Shown piece after piece: positions 36,884 to 45,386 of a DNA stretch of 64,000 bases. Origin of the DNA: Alteromonas gracilis (GTDB lineage: Bacteria; Pseudomonadota; Gammaproteobacteria; Enterobacterales; Alteromonadaceae). The stretch is from contig NZ_PVNO01000029.1 in assembly GCF_002993325.1 (NCBI RefSeq), positions 62,001 to 126,000 of the forward strand, given 5' to 3'. The first letter of the stretch is position 1, and each line of letters opens with the position of its first letter. The position numbers were made by a program, and so were the translations under genes. The notes beneath the pieces are model-generated. The model was not told where the DNA came from and searched no databases. It worked only from the letters and a program-made list of their open reading frames with translations.

Positions 36884-37113
36884 GAATGTAATTTATGGCA
36901 AGAATATACTATTTAGCGATAAAGTCCGATCAGTAAGCGCTGCTAATCTGTGATTAAACCTTTTACAGACAAATTAACCTTTACAGAGGCTATATTTCTA
37001 TGTGATATAAGAAAACGTTAAAAATTTTAACAAATCTAGGTTCTGTCAATCTAACGTGTATGAAACGACTACATTTAAGATAAGCAGGCCTACCTTTTGC
37101 CTAAGGTGGTTAC

Positions 37114-37365
37114 ATGAGCTCATTCGATCAGGATATGCTAGACGAATTAAACTTATTGCTTAAGTTCCCTGCAGACAGTTTACTTCAAGGCCTTAAAATT
37201 CATCACGACGCTAGTCAAACAATGGTAAACGCAGCGTCTAGGCTTTACTCAAAAGGGTTGATTACTCAGCCCGACGGCGGTTATCTCACCGATTTAGGTA
37301 TCGATCTTGTCGATCACGCCCGTCACATCCAATCAGCATTATGTCCGAGAAAAAGTAGTCACTAG
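37114..37365 (+). CDS. TIGR02647-like small conserved protein
   Basis: This 83-residue protein carries the pattern DMLDELNLLLKFPADSLLQG, KIHHDA, RLYSKGLITQPDGGYLTDLG, which is remembered as the TIGR02647 family of unknown function in gammaproteobacteria. It looks like a small winged-helix-sized domain; no catalytic residues are evident. It is transcribed alone between divergent ubiD and motX. Confidence 0.75.
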   Translation: MSSFDQDMLDELNLLLKFPADSLLQGLKIHHDASQTMVNAASRLYSKGLITQPDGGYLTDLGIDLVDHARHIQSALCPRKSSH

Positions 37366-37465
37366 GTTTTTTTAGACTCCCAATTAACCTGCCTTACAAT
37401 AGCCTTCACGGGAGTGTAAGCCTTATTATCTAGTCATTTGTACGAGATTGTGTAAAGAAAGGCAT

Positions 37466-37511
37466 GTCTTAGTTAAGATAATCTATAATAAGTCGATAAC
37501 TTAACTAAGAC
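37466..37511. promoter_or_regulatory. Inverted repeat framing a -10 element in front of motX
   Basis: Perfect 12-bp arms GTCTTAGTTAAG (37466-37477) and CTTAACTAAGAC (37500-37511) flank a 22-bp spacer that contains TATAAT (37484-37489). The second arm ends 27 bases before the motX ATG. Either a dimeric regulator binding across the promoter or a leader hairpin would fit; no good -35 was found. Confidence 0.5.
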
Positions 37512-37538
37512 ACTGCAATCATCAGATACACTTTTGCT

Positions 37539-38183
37539 ATGAAACGTTTTTTATCGACCGCTTTATTTATTTGCGCCTCAGCGACAGGCTTTTCCGCTTG
37601 CGCGCTCGAAGGTGAAACGATTGAAGAGCTGCGCGCTGTTCAGCTCTATAGCCAAGACGCGTTAATCGATATGATCAATGCAAATACGCATTTAGATAAA
37701 GTTGTAGAAGATAGGTGCCAGTTAGTACAAGACATTGAAGCGCGCGCCGACGTGCTTAAAATCCCCGCCTACCAGTTTTTATGGGGGGATATGTTAGCGT
37801 GGGGCGTGTGCGTTGATGCAGCGCCGTCGCGAGGCATTGGTTACATGGAAGATGCTGCTAACCAAGGTTTGCCCGCCGCGCTCGAGCAGCTTGGACGTTA
37901 TTACGCAAAAGGCACATTGGTTCAGCAAGATAAGTCCCGTGCCGTCGTGTATTTACGTGAAGCCGCTGCGCTCAAAAACTTAAAAGCGCAGATTAGGTTA
38001 GTTGAATTGTTTTTGGAAGGCTTCGGTAGCCCTTACGACTATGAAGATGCCTACCACTGGCTTTATAACTCGGTGACGAATGATAAAAAACAGCATCAAC
38101 AAATCGCGACTTACTTGGCTCGATTAGAAAAGCTGATGCACCCAAAAGCTGTGCGCCAAGCTAAGCGTCCGATGGACAGTTAA
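37539..38183 (+). CDS. motX: Sodium-driven polar flagellar motor protein MotX
   Basis: This 214-residue periplasmic protein, with MotY, forms the T-ring of the sodium-driven polar flagellar motor and helps place the PomAB stator. A signal peptide precedes EGETIEELRAVQLYSQDALI. The core DRCQLVQDIEARADVLKIP and AYQFLWGDMLAWGVCVDA strongly resembles Vibrio MotX, and Sel1-type repeats follow (GIGYMEDAANQGLPAALEQL; DKSRAVVYLREAAALKN). Length matches Vibrio MotX (~211). It is a single gene; no other flagellar gene is nearby. Confidence 0.92.
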   Translation: MKRFLSTALFICASATGFSACALEGETIEELRAVQLYSQDALIDMINANTHLDKVVEDRCQLVQDIEARADVLKIPAYQFLWGDMLAWGVCVDAAPSRGIGYMEDAANQGLPAALEQLGRYYAKGTLVQQDKSRAVVYLREAAALKNLKAQIRLVELFLEGFGSPYDYEDAYHWLYNSVTNDKKQHQQIATYLARLEKLMHPKAVRQAKRPMDS

Positions 38184-38309
38184 ACAACCTGTGGGGGCTT
38201 CATTCCCGGTGGTTTGAAGGGGTACTTTTTCTGTTAAGGCCTTGCGTTGGCCATCTCGTTACGTGGGTGTGGATAGTAAGTTGCAACAGAATTTGGGCAA
38301 TCCAATAAC

Positions 38310-38879
38310 CTAACGCTTTCGCCATCCAGTAAGCATAGGGCGAATGAGCTGAACATTGCCTATGTATTGCACTAAAAATACTGCCGCAATGTGAACTAGT
38401 ACACAAACGTAAAGCACATCGGCCATAATACTGTGTACCCATTCCAGCGTACTGTTGCCGAACATGGCATCAATCTCTTCCATCATAAACCCAGTAATAC
38501 CCAATCCAAGCATAAGAGCTATGACAGCAAATACCATAAGCCAGCCGAAAGGGTTGTGACCATGGCTAGTCGGAATTTGCTTTTGTCTTAAGTGTCCAAC
38601 ATGCTCTAGGAAGGTTTGCTTATCTAGCGATATATTCGAAAAACTAGCGTATGACGCGTTTTCATTTTTAAACGAACTAAATTTGGTTGAGTAAACCCCC
38701 CACGCAACACGCGACAATATGAGTGCTAAGGCAACATAACCCGCTATTTCATGATAAAGCCAGCCCGGCTCTACAATAAAGTAATTGGTGATAAACGCAG
38801 CAACAAGGCCCCAGTGGCATACGCGCACAATCTTATCCCAAACATAAATATCTGAAGGCGTGTCTTTAGCTTTACTCAT
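38310..38879 (-). CDS. Cytochrome b561-type membrane protein
   Basis: This 189-residue protein has four hydrophobic helices and His residues in the di-haem b561 positions: WDKIVRVCHWGLVAAF, WLYHEIAGYVALALI and LVHIAAVFLVQYIGN. Such proteins shuttle electrons in the inner membrane, often paired with a c-type cytochrome or PepSY protein. The ATG at 38879 was chosen over the GTG one codon earlier because AAGAAGAG lies at better distance. A PepSY-type lipoprotein gene lies just upstream on the same strand, but a terminator separates them. Confidence 0.87.
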   Translation of the reverse strand: MSKAKDTPSDIYVWDKIVRVCHWGLVAAFITNYFIVEPGWLYHEIAGYVALALILSRVAWGVYSTKFSSFKNENASYASFSNISLDKQTFLEHVGHLRQKQIPTSHGHNPFGWLMVFAVIALMLGLGITGFMMEEIDAMFGNSTLEWVHSIMADVLYVCVLVHIAAVFLVQYIGNVQLIRPMLTGWRKR

Positions 38880-38908
38880 CACGTGCTCTTCTTAAGTTAA
38901 AACAAAAA

Positions 38909-38928
38909 CGCTGCAATAGTTTGCAGCG
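38909..38928 (-). terminator. Terminator between the PepSY and cytochrome genes
   Basis: A CGCTGCAA / TTGCAGCG stem with a 4-nt loop is followed on the minus strand by TTTTTG. It separates the two genes at least partially. Confidence 0.8.
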
Positions 38929-38981
38929 CTTTTATCAAGTTTTAAAGCAAGCGACCTCATGTGCCGTTTGCTAACACGAAC

Positions 38982-39263
38982 TTAGTGCATTTCTTTTTTA
39001 ACAATGCTGCCATCAACAGGGTTGAAGTAAATTTCAACTTTATTCTCTTCTTTATCGAAGCCATAGATTTCGTAGCAGCTGCCGTCAGTCACTTTAAACT
39101 CATTGATTTTGTAGCCTTGTGCTAGCAACTGAGTCTGAAATGCATCTTGATTTTGCCATTCAGATTCAGGGGCAGTAGTACATTGCGTAGTGCCGTGCTC
39201 AGCACTACATGCGCTTAATAAGGTTGCAGCGCCAATCGCAGTAGCCATCATTAGTTTTTTCAT
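38982..39263 (-). CDS. PepSY-like small lipoprotein
   Basis: This 93-residue exported protein has a lipobox (TLLSAC, Cys about residue 19), so it is probably membrane-anchored on the periplasmic side. The rest matches a PepSY fold: AFQTQLLAQGYKINEFKV, CYEIYGFDKEENKVEIYF and PVDGSIVKKEMH. The start at 39263 was chosen because GGAG lies 6 bases before it; a longer frame starts at 39275. PepSY proteins often accompany b-type cytochromes, as the next gene here. Confidence 0.8.
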   Translation of the reverse strand: MKKLMMATAIGAATLLSACSAEHGTTQCTTAPESEWQNQDAFQTQLLAQGYKINEFKVTDGSCYEIYGFDKEENKVEIYFNPVDGSIVKKEMH

Positions 39264-39438
39264 TGCAGTCTCCATTTCGCTTTTTAGTTAAAATTTGTTT
39301 CTGTCCTACAAGGGAAGAGTGTACTTATTTTGTTCTTTTATGGATAGGGCTCTTGTTATTCACTGTACGTGCTTATTCTTGTTTATTTTTGGTTCAGGTT
39401 ATTAATGTATGCAAATAAAGAGCATCAGCAACTAAAAA

Positions 39439-39732
39439 TTAGCGAATAGTGTGTTGCTCTTTTTTATAGTGAATAAGTGAAAGCTCAAAGCCGCAGGCAT
39501 CTGCATATTTACGTAAGGTTGTCCAACTAGGGTTACTATTTCCTTTTTCTAAGCGGCTAATATTACTCTTGTGCGTTCGCAATTTTTCTGCAAGCTCTTC
39601 TTGAGTGAGCCCCGCTTCTTTTCTCATGGTTAACAAATGCTCGATAAGCGAGAACTCACTTTCTAAGCGCTCGTACTCTTTTTTTACTTCTGGATTTTTA
39701 AATGCTTCTTGTTTTAGATTTTGTAAAGTCAT
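39439..39732 (-). CDS. higA: HigA-type antitoxin (XRE helix-turn-helix)
   Basis: This 97-residue protein has a helix-turn-helix at residues ~36-85: LTMRKEAGLTQEELAEKL, THKSNISRLEKG, PSWTTLRKYADACGFEL. It is the antitoxin of a HigBA-type (Gp49 toxin) pair. Its start overlaps the stop of the toxin reading frame by 4 bases, the usual coupling. The antitoxin looks intact, while the toxin partner does not. Confidence 0.85.
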   Translation of the reverse strand: MTLQNLKQEAFKNPEVKKEYERLESEFSLIEHLLTMRKEAGLTQEELAEKLRTHKSNISRLEKGNSNPSWTTLRKYADACGFELSLIHYKKEQHTIR

Positions 39733-39959
39733 AGCGAGGTCACCTCTTTCATCCTCAGTTTAGCTATTCGCAGTATTTCTTTTGCTTTCGCTCTCAATTC
39801 GAATAATCCGTGACTTAAAGACTGAGTATGCGGAGCACCTAAATTCGGGCCATGTTTTTCCATAAGTTCGAGTAATCTTATGAAGCGCGCCAGTATTCCT
39901 GGTGGCATAGCCAATATTTGCTTGTTTACGTCCTTATAAAACTTGACTTTCCAATCCAT
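39729..39959 (-). pseudogene. higB: HigB-type (Gp49-like) toxin with internal deletion
   Basis: This 76-residue frame has the normal family beginning (DWKVKFYKDVNKQIL, ARFIRLLELMEKHG, SLSHGLFELRAKAKE) and a normal ending (LRIAKLRMKEV). It lacks roughly 30 residues that normally lie between them: the central strands with the IARVFY-type and HSFIKKTQKTP-type motifs. The reading frame is kept. The toxin is probably inactive, because the missing part forms the RNase core in the family. The antitoxin gene follows with a 4-base overlap. Confidence 0.7.
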
Positions 39960-39987
39960 TATAATTCCAATTGAGTTGTCATAAATG

Positions 39988-40023
39988 ATAACTTTTGTTG
40001 CGCATTAATTCAACAAAAGTTAT
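39988..40023. repeat. Perfect inverted repeat upstream of the HigBA remnant
   Basis: Arms of 13 bp (ATAACTTTTGTTG / CAACAAAAGTTAT) are separated by 10 bases. The site lies ~30 bases upstream of the toxin frame on the minus strand and could be an operator, a leader hairpin or a mobile-element end. No terminator T-run is evident. Confidence 0.5.
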
Positions 40024-40249
40024 ATAGCCCGCTACTGTGTAACAACTGAATTTTGGTATAGAACGAGACAAGAGGTAGCTGTCATAAAATTGACTTAGAT
40101 TTGTCATTGATACTTCATCGAAACGTCTCAAACGGGCTCTAGATTCTTGTGCTTCTGTATTCACAAATAATAAGTAGTGTCGTCAATTTGTTGGCGAAAT
40201 TCTTACAAACATACAAAACACTTAATAAGCACATTAAAGGAATGATTTG

Positions 40250-42613
40250 ATGCACCCCCTGTACCTACGAACGTTTTTTTCTCGCTCTTTGCTAGCCACA
40301 ACAATTGCTCTTGCGCTATCTACAGCTGCAACTGCTCAGGAAAATACGCCAGACAGCGCCAACGAAAAAGACTACATAGAAGAAATTACCGTTACTGCGC
40401 AAATGCGTGAGCAATCTGTTATGGATGTTCCAGTAACTATGGATGTCATTGGTAGCGAATTCTTAGAGCGTACCAATATTATGGAGCTTGATGAGCTTTC
40501 TCGTATTTTGCCGAATGTCCAGATTCAAGAACAAGCAGTAAGCTTACCGTCGTTCAACATTCGCGGAGTGACCGACGATGTATCTTCAGTATCGGCAACC
40601 CCTCGTATTTCCGTATATCAAGACGGCTTTGATATCAGTAAGAAAACGGTAGCGAGTGTTGCACTTTACGATATTGCTCGCGTTGAAGTACTCAAAGGTC
40701 CTCAGCCAACACTTTTTGGTGTAGCAGCAGCAAACGGTGCGGTGAGCATCCACTCTAATCTTCCAACCTTTGAGCAAGAAGGCAAAGTACAGGTTGGTTA
40801 CAACTCAGAGCAAGGCCAAGAACTCGATTTTATGTATAACCAGCCGATTAACGGCAACCACAGTTTTCGTATAGCGGGGCTTTATCGAGAGATGGACGGC
40901 ATTGTAGAAAACAATGCATGTAGCGCGGACTCTTATTACGGTAATGCCAACATGTACAATCATCTTGGTGAAGAAGTGCCGTGCAACAGCGAAGATTTAC
41001 AGGGTGTATCAGTCCAGGCGTTGCGCGCAACGTGGCGTGCGAACTATGAGCAGCTAGAAATTATCGCTCGTGCGGCAATGGAATATAACGACCAGCCGGG
41101 TATTGCATTTAAATCCGGGTCTATTGCGCCGAATGGCGGTGACACAAGTCCGTTTAGTTCGGCAGAATTTAGTTTAGGCGGTGAACTGGGAATTGAACGC
41201 ACGCTTCAAGCTTACGATCTGACTTTAAACTACGACTTTAACCAAATGCTTAGCTTGCATGCCGACGCCTACTATAAAGATGTAGAAGTAAGCGAAGGTT
41301 TCGACGCTGATGGTTCAGCTTTGCGTATTCAAGACGCCTACTTTGATAACGACGCTACGCTTCAAGGTGCGTCATTGCGCGTAGTGTATGATTCTGGTGA
41401 TAAACTTGCAGCATTCGTTGGCGCGTCTATCACCCAAGACGATTCGATTTTGCCATACTATGTAATGGTAGACCCGTTTGTTCGTGGTACGTTTGATGCC
41501 GTAAAAGCACAGCTTGAGGCCAGTTCAAACATTCCACTTAATCAAAATATTGCCACCGACGCGTCGCTAGAAGACATTGAAGCACTGCGCGCTCTGTTAG
41601 TGTCACAGCTATTTAATGCCGATGGTTCTCCTATTTCCAACCCTGCGCTGCCGCCTATTTTCATTCAAGGGCCCTTCATATTTGAAGCCGAGTTAGATAT
41701 TGCGTCTTACGTTGCTGAAGTGTCGTACTTTGTTACAGACAGCATTAATGTGACAGCGGGCGTGCGCTATATCGATGAAACCCGCTATACACGCAACACC
41801 TTTACTACTGCAGATGGTGCTTTTACTTTTGACGCGGAGCGTGACTTCGACGATACCCTACCGCGCTTTGCCGTAAGCTATGACGTTAATAACAACTGGA
41901 ACGTATATGCGAACTACGCCAAAGGTCGTCGTTCGCCGGTTGTCGATGCTAACGCAGGTGGTGTTAACGTTACCAAAGCAGAAATAGTTGATAGCTACGA
42001 CATAGGTGTTAAATATCAAAGCGCTAACTTCTTGTTCTCGGGCGCCATTTTTACCTACGAATATAGCGATTATCAGCAAAGCTTCACCGATGCAGAAACC
42101 CTTCAATCTATCACCGTGACGGTTGGTGACTCGACCATGTCGGGTATTGAAGGTATGGCTACTTACAATTACAGCGAAACGCTGACATTAACTGCAAGCC
42201 TTGGTTTTCTAGATGCAGAGTTTGCCAATGACACTGCCGATGGCTCGCCATTTCAGTACGGCGGCAACAAGTTCCGCTTAGCACCAGAAGTTAGCGGCGC
42301 TATAAATATCAATAAAGTGTTCAACATGAACAATTTTGATATTGATGTTAACTGGCTAACCAGCTTCCAGTCTGAAGTATTTTTTGAAAGCAGCAATTAC
42401 CCAGGTCTTTCTCAAGATACCTACTCACTTACTGATGTGTCGGTGAAACTGCTTCAAGACAACAGCAAGTTTGCTTACGAGTTTTACGTGAATAATCTGT
42501 TTGATAAAGAGTTCTTGATTGATGCGGGCAACACAGGTGGTGGTTTAGGCATTCCTACTTTTGTTCGTGGTATGCCGCGCATTGCAGGTGTGCGTCTTTA
42601 CTACGAGTTTTAG
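40250..42613 (+). CDS. TonB-dependent outer-membrane receptor
   Basis: This 787-residue protein has a signal peptide (ending STAATAQE), a TonB box-like EEITVTAQMREQ, and a plug domain (DELSRILPNVQIQ, FNIRGVTD, RVEVLKGPQPTLFG). A long barrel follows with many alternating hydrophobic strands, ending in the outer-membrane signature ...GVRLYYEF. It imports an unknown ligand; the plug resembles the iron- or carbohydrate-type receptors common in Alteromonas. The ATG at 40250 was preferred to a TTG one codon earlier. It lies between two toxin-antitoxin loci and is followed by a hairpin terminator. Confidence 0.93.
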   Translation: MHPLYLRTFFSRSLLATTIALALSTAATAQENTPDSANEKDYIEEITVTAQMREQSVMDVPVTMDVIGSEFLERTNIMELDELSRILPNVQIQEQAVSLPSFNIRGVTDDVSSVSATPRISVYQDGFDISKKTVASVALYDIARVEVLKGPQPTLFGVAAANGAVSIHSNLPTFEQEGKVQVGYNSEQGQELDFMYNQPINGNHSFRIAGLYREMDGIVENNACSADSYYGNANMYNHLGEEVPCNSEDLQGVSVQALRATWRANYEQLEIIARAAMEYNDQPGIAFKSGSIAPNGGDTSPFSSAEFSLGGELGIERTLQAYDLTLNYDFNQMLSLHADAYYKDVEVSEGFDADGSALRIQDAYFDNDATLQGASLRVVYDSGDKLAAFVGASITQDDSILPYYVMVDPFVRGTFDAVKAQLEASSNIPLNQNIATDASLEDIEALRALLVSQLFNADGSPISNPALPPIFIQGPFIFEAELDIASYVAEVSYFVTDSINVTAGVRYIDETRYTRNTFTTADGAFTFDAERDFDDTLPRFAVSYDVNNNWNVYANYAKGRRSPVVDANAGGVNVTKAEIVDSYDIGVKYQSANFLFSGAIFTYEYSDYQQSFTDAETLQSITVTVGDSTMSGIEGMATYNYSETLTLTASLGFLDAEFANDTADGSPFQYGGNKFRLAPEVSGAININKVFNMNNFDIDVNWLTSFQSEVFFESSNYPGLSQDTYSLTDVSVKLLQDNSKFAYEFYVNNLFDKEFLIDAGNTGGGLGIPTFVRGMPRIAGVRLYYEF

Positions 42614-42633
42614 AAGCCGATAATCAGAAAAGA

Positions 42634-42672
42634 CTATTCTCGTCAAAACGTCGTTCATTTTGACGGGAATAG
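42634..42672 (+). terminator. Terminator of the TonB receptor gene
   Basis: CTATTCTCGTCAAAA pairs with TTTTGACGGGAATAG (one mismatch). The downstream sequence is only moderately T-rich. Confidence 0.6.
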
Positions 42673-42803
42673 AACTTAGCTTTTAATGAATGTTTAAAAA
42701 AGTCGTACTTAAACTTTTAATTGTCATTTAGGTGCTCCTCCCATTCATACTTCCTTTTTGTCTTGCTATACTTGAGATTCTCAAAGAACCTCGGAGAATC
42801 TTT

Positions 42804-43052
42804 ATGCCCTTAAAAGCTACCTCAGTAAGATTAGATGATGAAACGCTTGCACGTGTAGGCGAAATGGCTAAAGCGATGGATAGGCCTAGGGCGTGGTTGA
42901 TGGCCGAAGCTGTCAAGCAGTATGTTGCTCGCGAAGAGTGGTTTATTCAAGAGGTGGAAAAAGGTATGAAGTCCGCTGATGAGGGGCGCTTGACCGACCA
43001 AACTGATGTTAAAGCTAAATGGGAGGCTAAGCGTGCAGCTCAAATGGACTGA
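42804..43052 (+). CDS. parD: ParD-like ribbon-helix-helix antitoxin
   Basis: This 82-residue protein has a ribbon-helix-helix N-terminus (KATSVRLDDETLARVGEMAK, then RPRAWLMAEAVKQYVAREEW) and a charged disordered C-terminus that would wrap the toxin. The ATG at 42804 follows a CGGAGAA ribosome site; a longer frame upstream lacks family resemblance. The last 20 bases overlap the toxin gene. Confidence 0.85.
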   Translation: MPLKATSVRLDDETLARVGEMAKAMDRPRAWLMAEAVKQYVAREEWFIQEVEKGMKSADEGRLTDQTDVKAKWEAKRAAQMD

Positions 43053-43329
43053 TCTCGCTGTTACCGACTTAGAGAAAATTGAAGTTCATATTGCTCAAGA
43101 AAATAGCCCCACTGTCGCTATCGATGTTGTTATAAACATCATTGATAGTTCGCACCTAATCTTATCAAAACACCCTAGGGCGGGTCGCCAAGGTCGATTG
43201 AAAAATACGCGAGAGCTTGTGATTAATGGCCTGCCGTTTATCGTTGTATATCGAGAGAACATCATTACAAATTGCATCGAAATACTACGTGTTCTTCATG
43301 ACGCTCAGCAATGGCCGAACGCTGACTAA
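43033..43329 (+). CDS. parE: ParE/RelE-family toxin
   Basis: This 98-residue toxin starts with QLKWTDLAVTDLEKIEVHIA, then HLILSKHPRAGRQGRLKNTRELVI, GLPFIVVYREN and ILRVLHDAQQWP, all ParE/RelE landmarks. The start is GTG at 43033 with GGGAGG about 7 bases before it, inside the antitoxin gene. ParE proteins inhibit gyrase and RelE-like ones cleave mRNA; which applies is not decided by sequence here. All family regions are present, so it looks intact. Confidence 0.85.
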   Translation: MQLKWTDLAVTDLEKIEVHIAQENSPTVAIDVVINIIDSSHLILSKHPRAGRQGRLKNTRELVINGLPFIVVYRENIITNCIEILRVLHDAQQWPNAD

Positions 43330-43409
43330 AAACAACTTGTTTTTGGAAAGAATTAAGTTTGTTGTGCGACTCGCAACATAGCGTTCATAGCCTCTAGTTG
43401 TACAAATAA

Positions 43410-43435
43410 CGTGTATAGACTCAAGCCTATACACG
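43410..43435. repeat. Hairpin between convergent parE and phoD-like genes
   Basis: CGTGTATAG pairs perfectly with CTATACACG around an 8-nt loop. It sits between two converging genes and may act as a shared terminator, but no T-run is seen. Confidence 0.5.
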
Positions 43436-43454
43436 CTAACAAAATTGTAGAATG

Positions 43455-45155
43455 CTATGCCTTCATCTCATAGCTATGCGTATTAACCACTTTTCCAGTT
43501 TTGGTTAGAATAGCATCCACATAGTGCCATGTGGCTTTTGCAGTATTCTCTGTAACGGTCAATGTCATGAACCCGCGCTGGTGAAGATTACAGTACTGCA
43601 AGTCTTCAATGAGTAGCGGAAGATCATCGGCAAGGGTTTCTGCCATTTCATCATCCATGTTGAGATAATGTTCCATACCCGGCGATGTCACACCTGGGGT
43701 GGCAAGCTCAACACCAACTTGTGTTCCATCCTTTAGCGTTAGTTTATTGTGCCATGCATTATGCGTATCGCCAGCAAGCGCTATTACTGGTTTGCCGATA
43801 GATTTTAGCTGCATCAATACTTGTTCGCGCTCAACAGGGTAGCCATCCCATGCATCTAAATTATAGGGCATTACGGTATTGATAAGTGCCAACTCTTGTT
43901 CGCTTAGCGTCGCCCCCTGCATTTGCTTGCGCTTAATATTCGCAAGTTGGTGTACGTGTGCAGGGATCTCCTCTCGCTTAACACCGTTAAAAATAGAGAC
44001 AGGAAATAGCATGCGGCCAATCAATAGCTGTTGACCGAGAACTTGCCATTTTGCCTGGCTTTGCTGCATAGAGGTATGTAGCCAATTGCGCTGGGTTTCC
44101 CCTAGAAGTCCCCGTTTAGGGTTGCTGATATCTTTCATAAAGCCCGCTTGGTCAAAGGCTTTAGTTTCCGCGTCGCGATAGTTGGCGTATTCAAGCTGCT
44201 TGTCACGGGCAAGTACACGGGTATCTAGCATGTATAAATCAAGCAGGTTGCCAAAGGTAAACTGCCGATAAATTTCTAAGCGCTCAGTGCCAAACGGCGG
44301 GCGAATAGGGAGCCATTCATAATACGCTTGAACTGCTGCTGCGCGACGTTCATAAAAATCACCTTCATCTGCTTGATGATTTTCAGCCCCATCTTTATAG
44401 GTGTCGTTTGTAATTTCATGGTCATCCCACACAACAATAAAAGGCTTATTCTGATGCAGCGCAAGTAGGCCCTCATCCGTGCGGTATAGCGCGTAACGGT
44501 TGCGATAGTCAGTGAGCGTATAAAGTTCTGTATCGTTATCGGGCGCGAAGGTTCGACCAATCTCTTTTGCATGTTCCGTGGCGTAACCCTTTCCATCGTA
44601 CTCATAAATATAGTCACCAAGGTGCAATACATAGTCGATGTTGTTGTCTTTCGCAGCTTCCATATACGGGGTGAAAAAGCCAGCAGGGTAGTTAGAGCAA
44701 GAAAATATACCAAATGTGACGTTAGACACATCGGCTTCAGGTAACGTGCGGGTTTCACCTACAGGGCTTATATTGTTAGCGCTTTTGAAGCGATAAAAAT
44801 AACGACGGGCGGGGCTGAGGCCTTTTACATCTACTTTTACGGTAAAGTCATGGGTTGCTTTGGCTTCAACCATGCCGCTGCTTATCACATCACTAAAATC
44901 AGCATCACTTGCCATTTCCCACAAAATATCGGCTTTAACTAGTCCAGTGCCTGGTGCTGGCAAGGCGCGCGTCCAGATAATAACGGCATCTTTTAGTGGG
45001 TCGCCACTAGCTACTCCATGGGTAAACTGTGCGTCAGTTTTGGGGGAGTTATTTGCAGAATTGCTAACAGTACAGCCCGCTAGCCCAGTAGACACTGCCA
45101 CGCTCGCTCCGGCGAATGACGACAGTTTAATAAATGATCTTCTATCCATATCCAT
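43455..45155 (-). CDS. phoD: PhoD-type alkaline phosphatase, Tat-exported
   Basis: This 566-residue phosphodiesterase/phosphatase has a Tat signal, MDMDRRSFIKLSSFAGASV, also ending in a lipobox-like TGLAGC. The metal sites of the family are visible: FGIFSCSNYPAGFFT, VLHLGDYIYEY, VVWDDHEITNDTYKDG and ALAGDTHNAWHN. PhoD enzymes release phosphate from mono- and diesters and are usually phosphate-starvation genes; no clear Pho box was sought or proven here. It stands alone on the minus strand. Confidence 0.92.
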   Translation of the reverse strand: MDMDRRSFIKLSSFAGASVAVSTGLAGCTVSNSANNSPKTDAQFTHGVASGDPLKDAVIIWTRALPAPGTGLVKADILWEMASDADFSDVISSGMVEAKATHDFTVKVDVKGLSPARRYFYRFKSANNISPVGETRTLPEADVSNVTFGIFSCSNYPAGFFTPYMEAAKDNNIDYVLHLGDYIYEYDGKGYATEHAKEIGRTFAPDNDTELYTLTDYRNRYALYRTDEGLLALHQNKPFIVVWDDHEITNDTYKDGAENHQADEGDFYERRAAAVQAYYEWLPIRPPFGTERLEIYRQFTFGNLLDLYMLDTRVLARDKQLEYANYRDAETKAFDQAGFMKDISNPKRGLLGETQRNWLHTSMQQSQAKWQVLGQQLLIGRMLFPVSIFNGVKREEIPAHVHQLANIKRKQMQGATLSEQELALINTVMPYNLDAWDGYPVEREQVLMQLKSIGKPVIALAGDTHNAWHNKLTLKDGTQVGVELATPGVTSPGMEHYLNMDDEMAETLADDLPLLIEDLQYCNLHQRGFMTLTVTENTAKATWHYVDAILTKTGKVVNTHSYEMKA

Positions 45156-45251
45156 GCTCTTTTAAGGGTTTGTAAGGTAACTAGTGATGTAATTGTTTTG
45201 TTGAACGTGCGTGCAACAAAAATGAAGACCCATTTTTATACTCATTGTTTG

Positions 45252-45267
45252 TGACATCGAGATGTCA
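45252..45267. promoter_or_regulatory. Palindromic site in the phoD/higB intergenic region
   Basis: TGACATC-GA-GATGTCA is a perfect 7-bp inverted repeat with a 2-bp centre, about 95 bases upstream of the phosphatase start. It has the size of an operator for a dimeric regulator. Confidence 0.4.
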
Positions 45268-45352
45268 GGCTGAAGTGAATCGATAACTGAACATTAGATC
45301 GAAGTTTACACATTTATGCTCGATTAAAATATGAACATATTTTTGAGGCGGA

Positions 45353-45369
45353 ATTACCTCTGTGGTAAT
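45353..45369. promoter_or_regulatory. Candidate HigA operator
   Basis: ATTACC-TCTGT-GGTAAT is an inverted repeat of 6-bp arms with a 5-bp centre, 17 bases before the toxin start. Such sites are where HigA-type antitoxins bind to autorepress; assignment is by position. Confidence 0.5.
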
Positions 45370-45386
45370 CTTGTATAGGTCGTTAT

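Noticed and set aside
39988..40023. Integron attC site next to the toxin-antitoxin locus
   Set aside because: The hairpin lacks the expected R-box sequences and there are no further cassettes.
39979..40164. 61-residue minus-strand frame beside the HigBA remnant
   Set aside because: It needs a GTG start, has no ribosome site, overlaps the inverted repeat and resembles no family.
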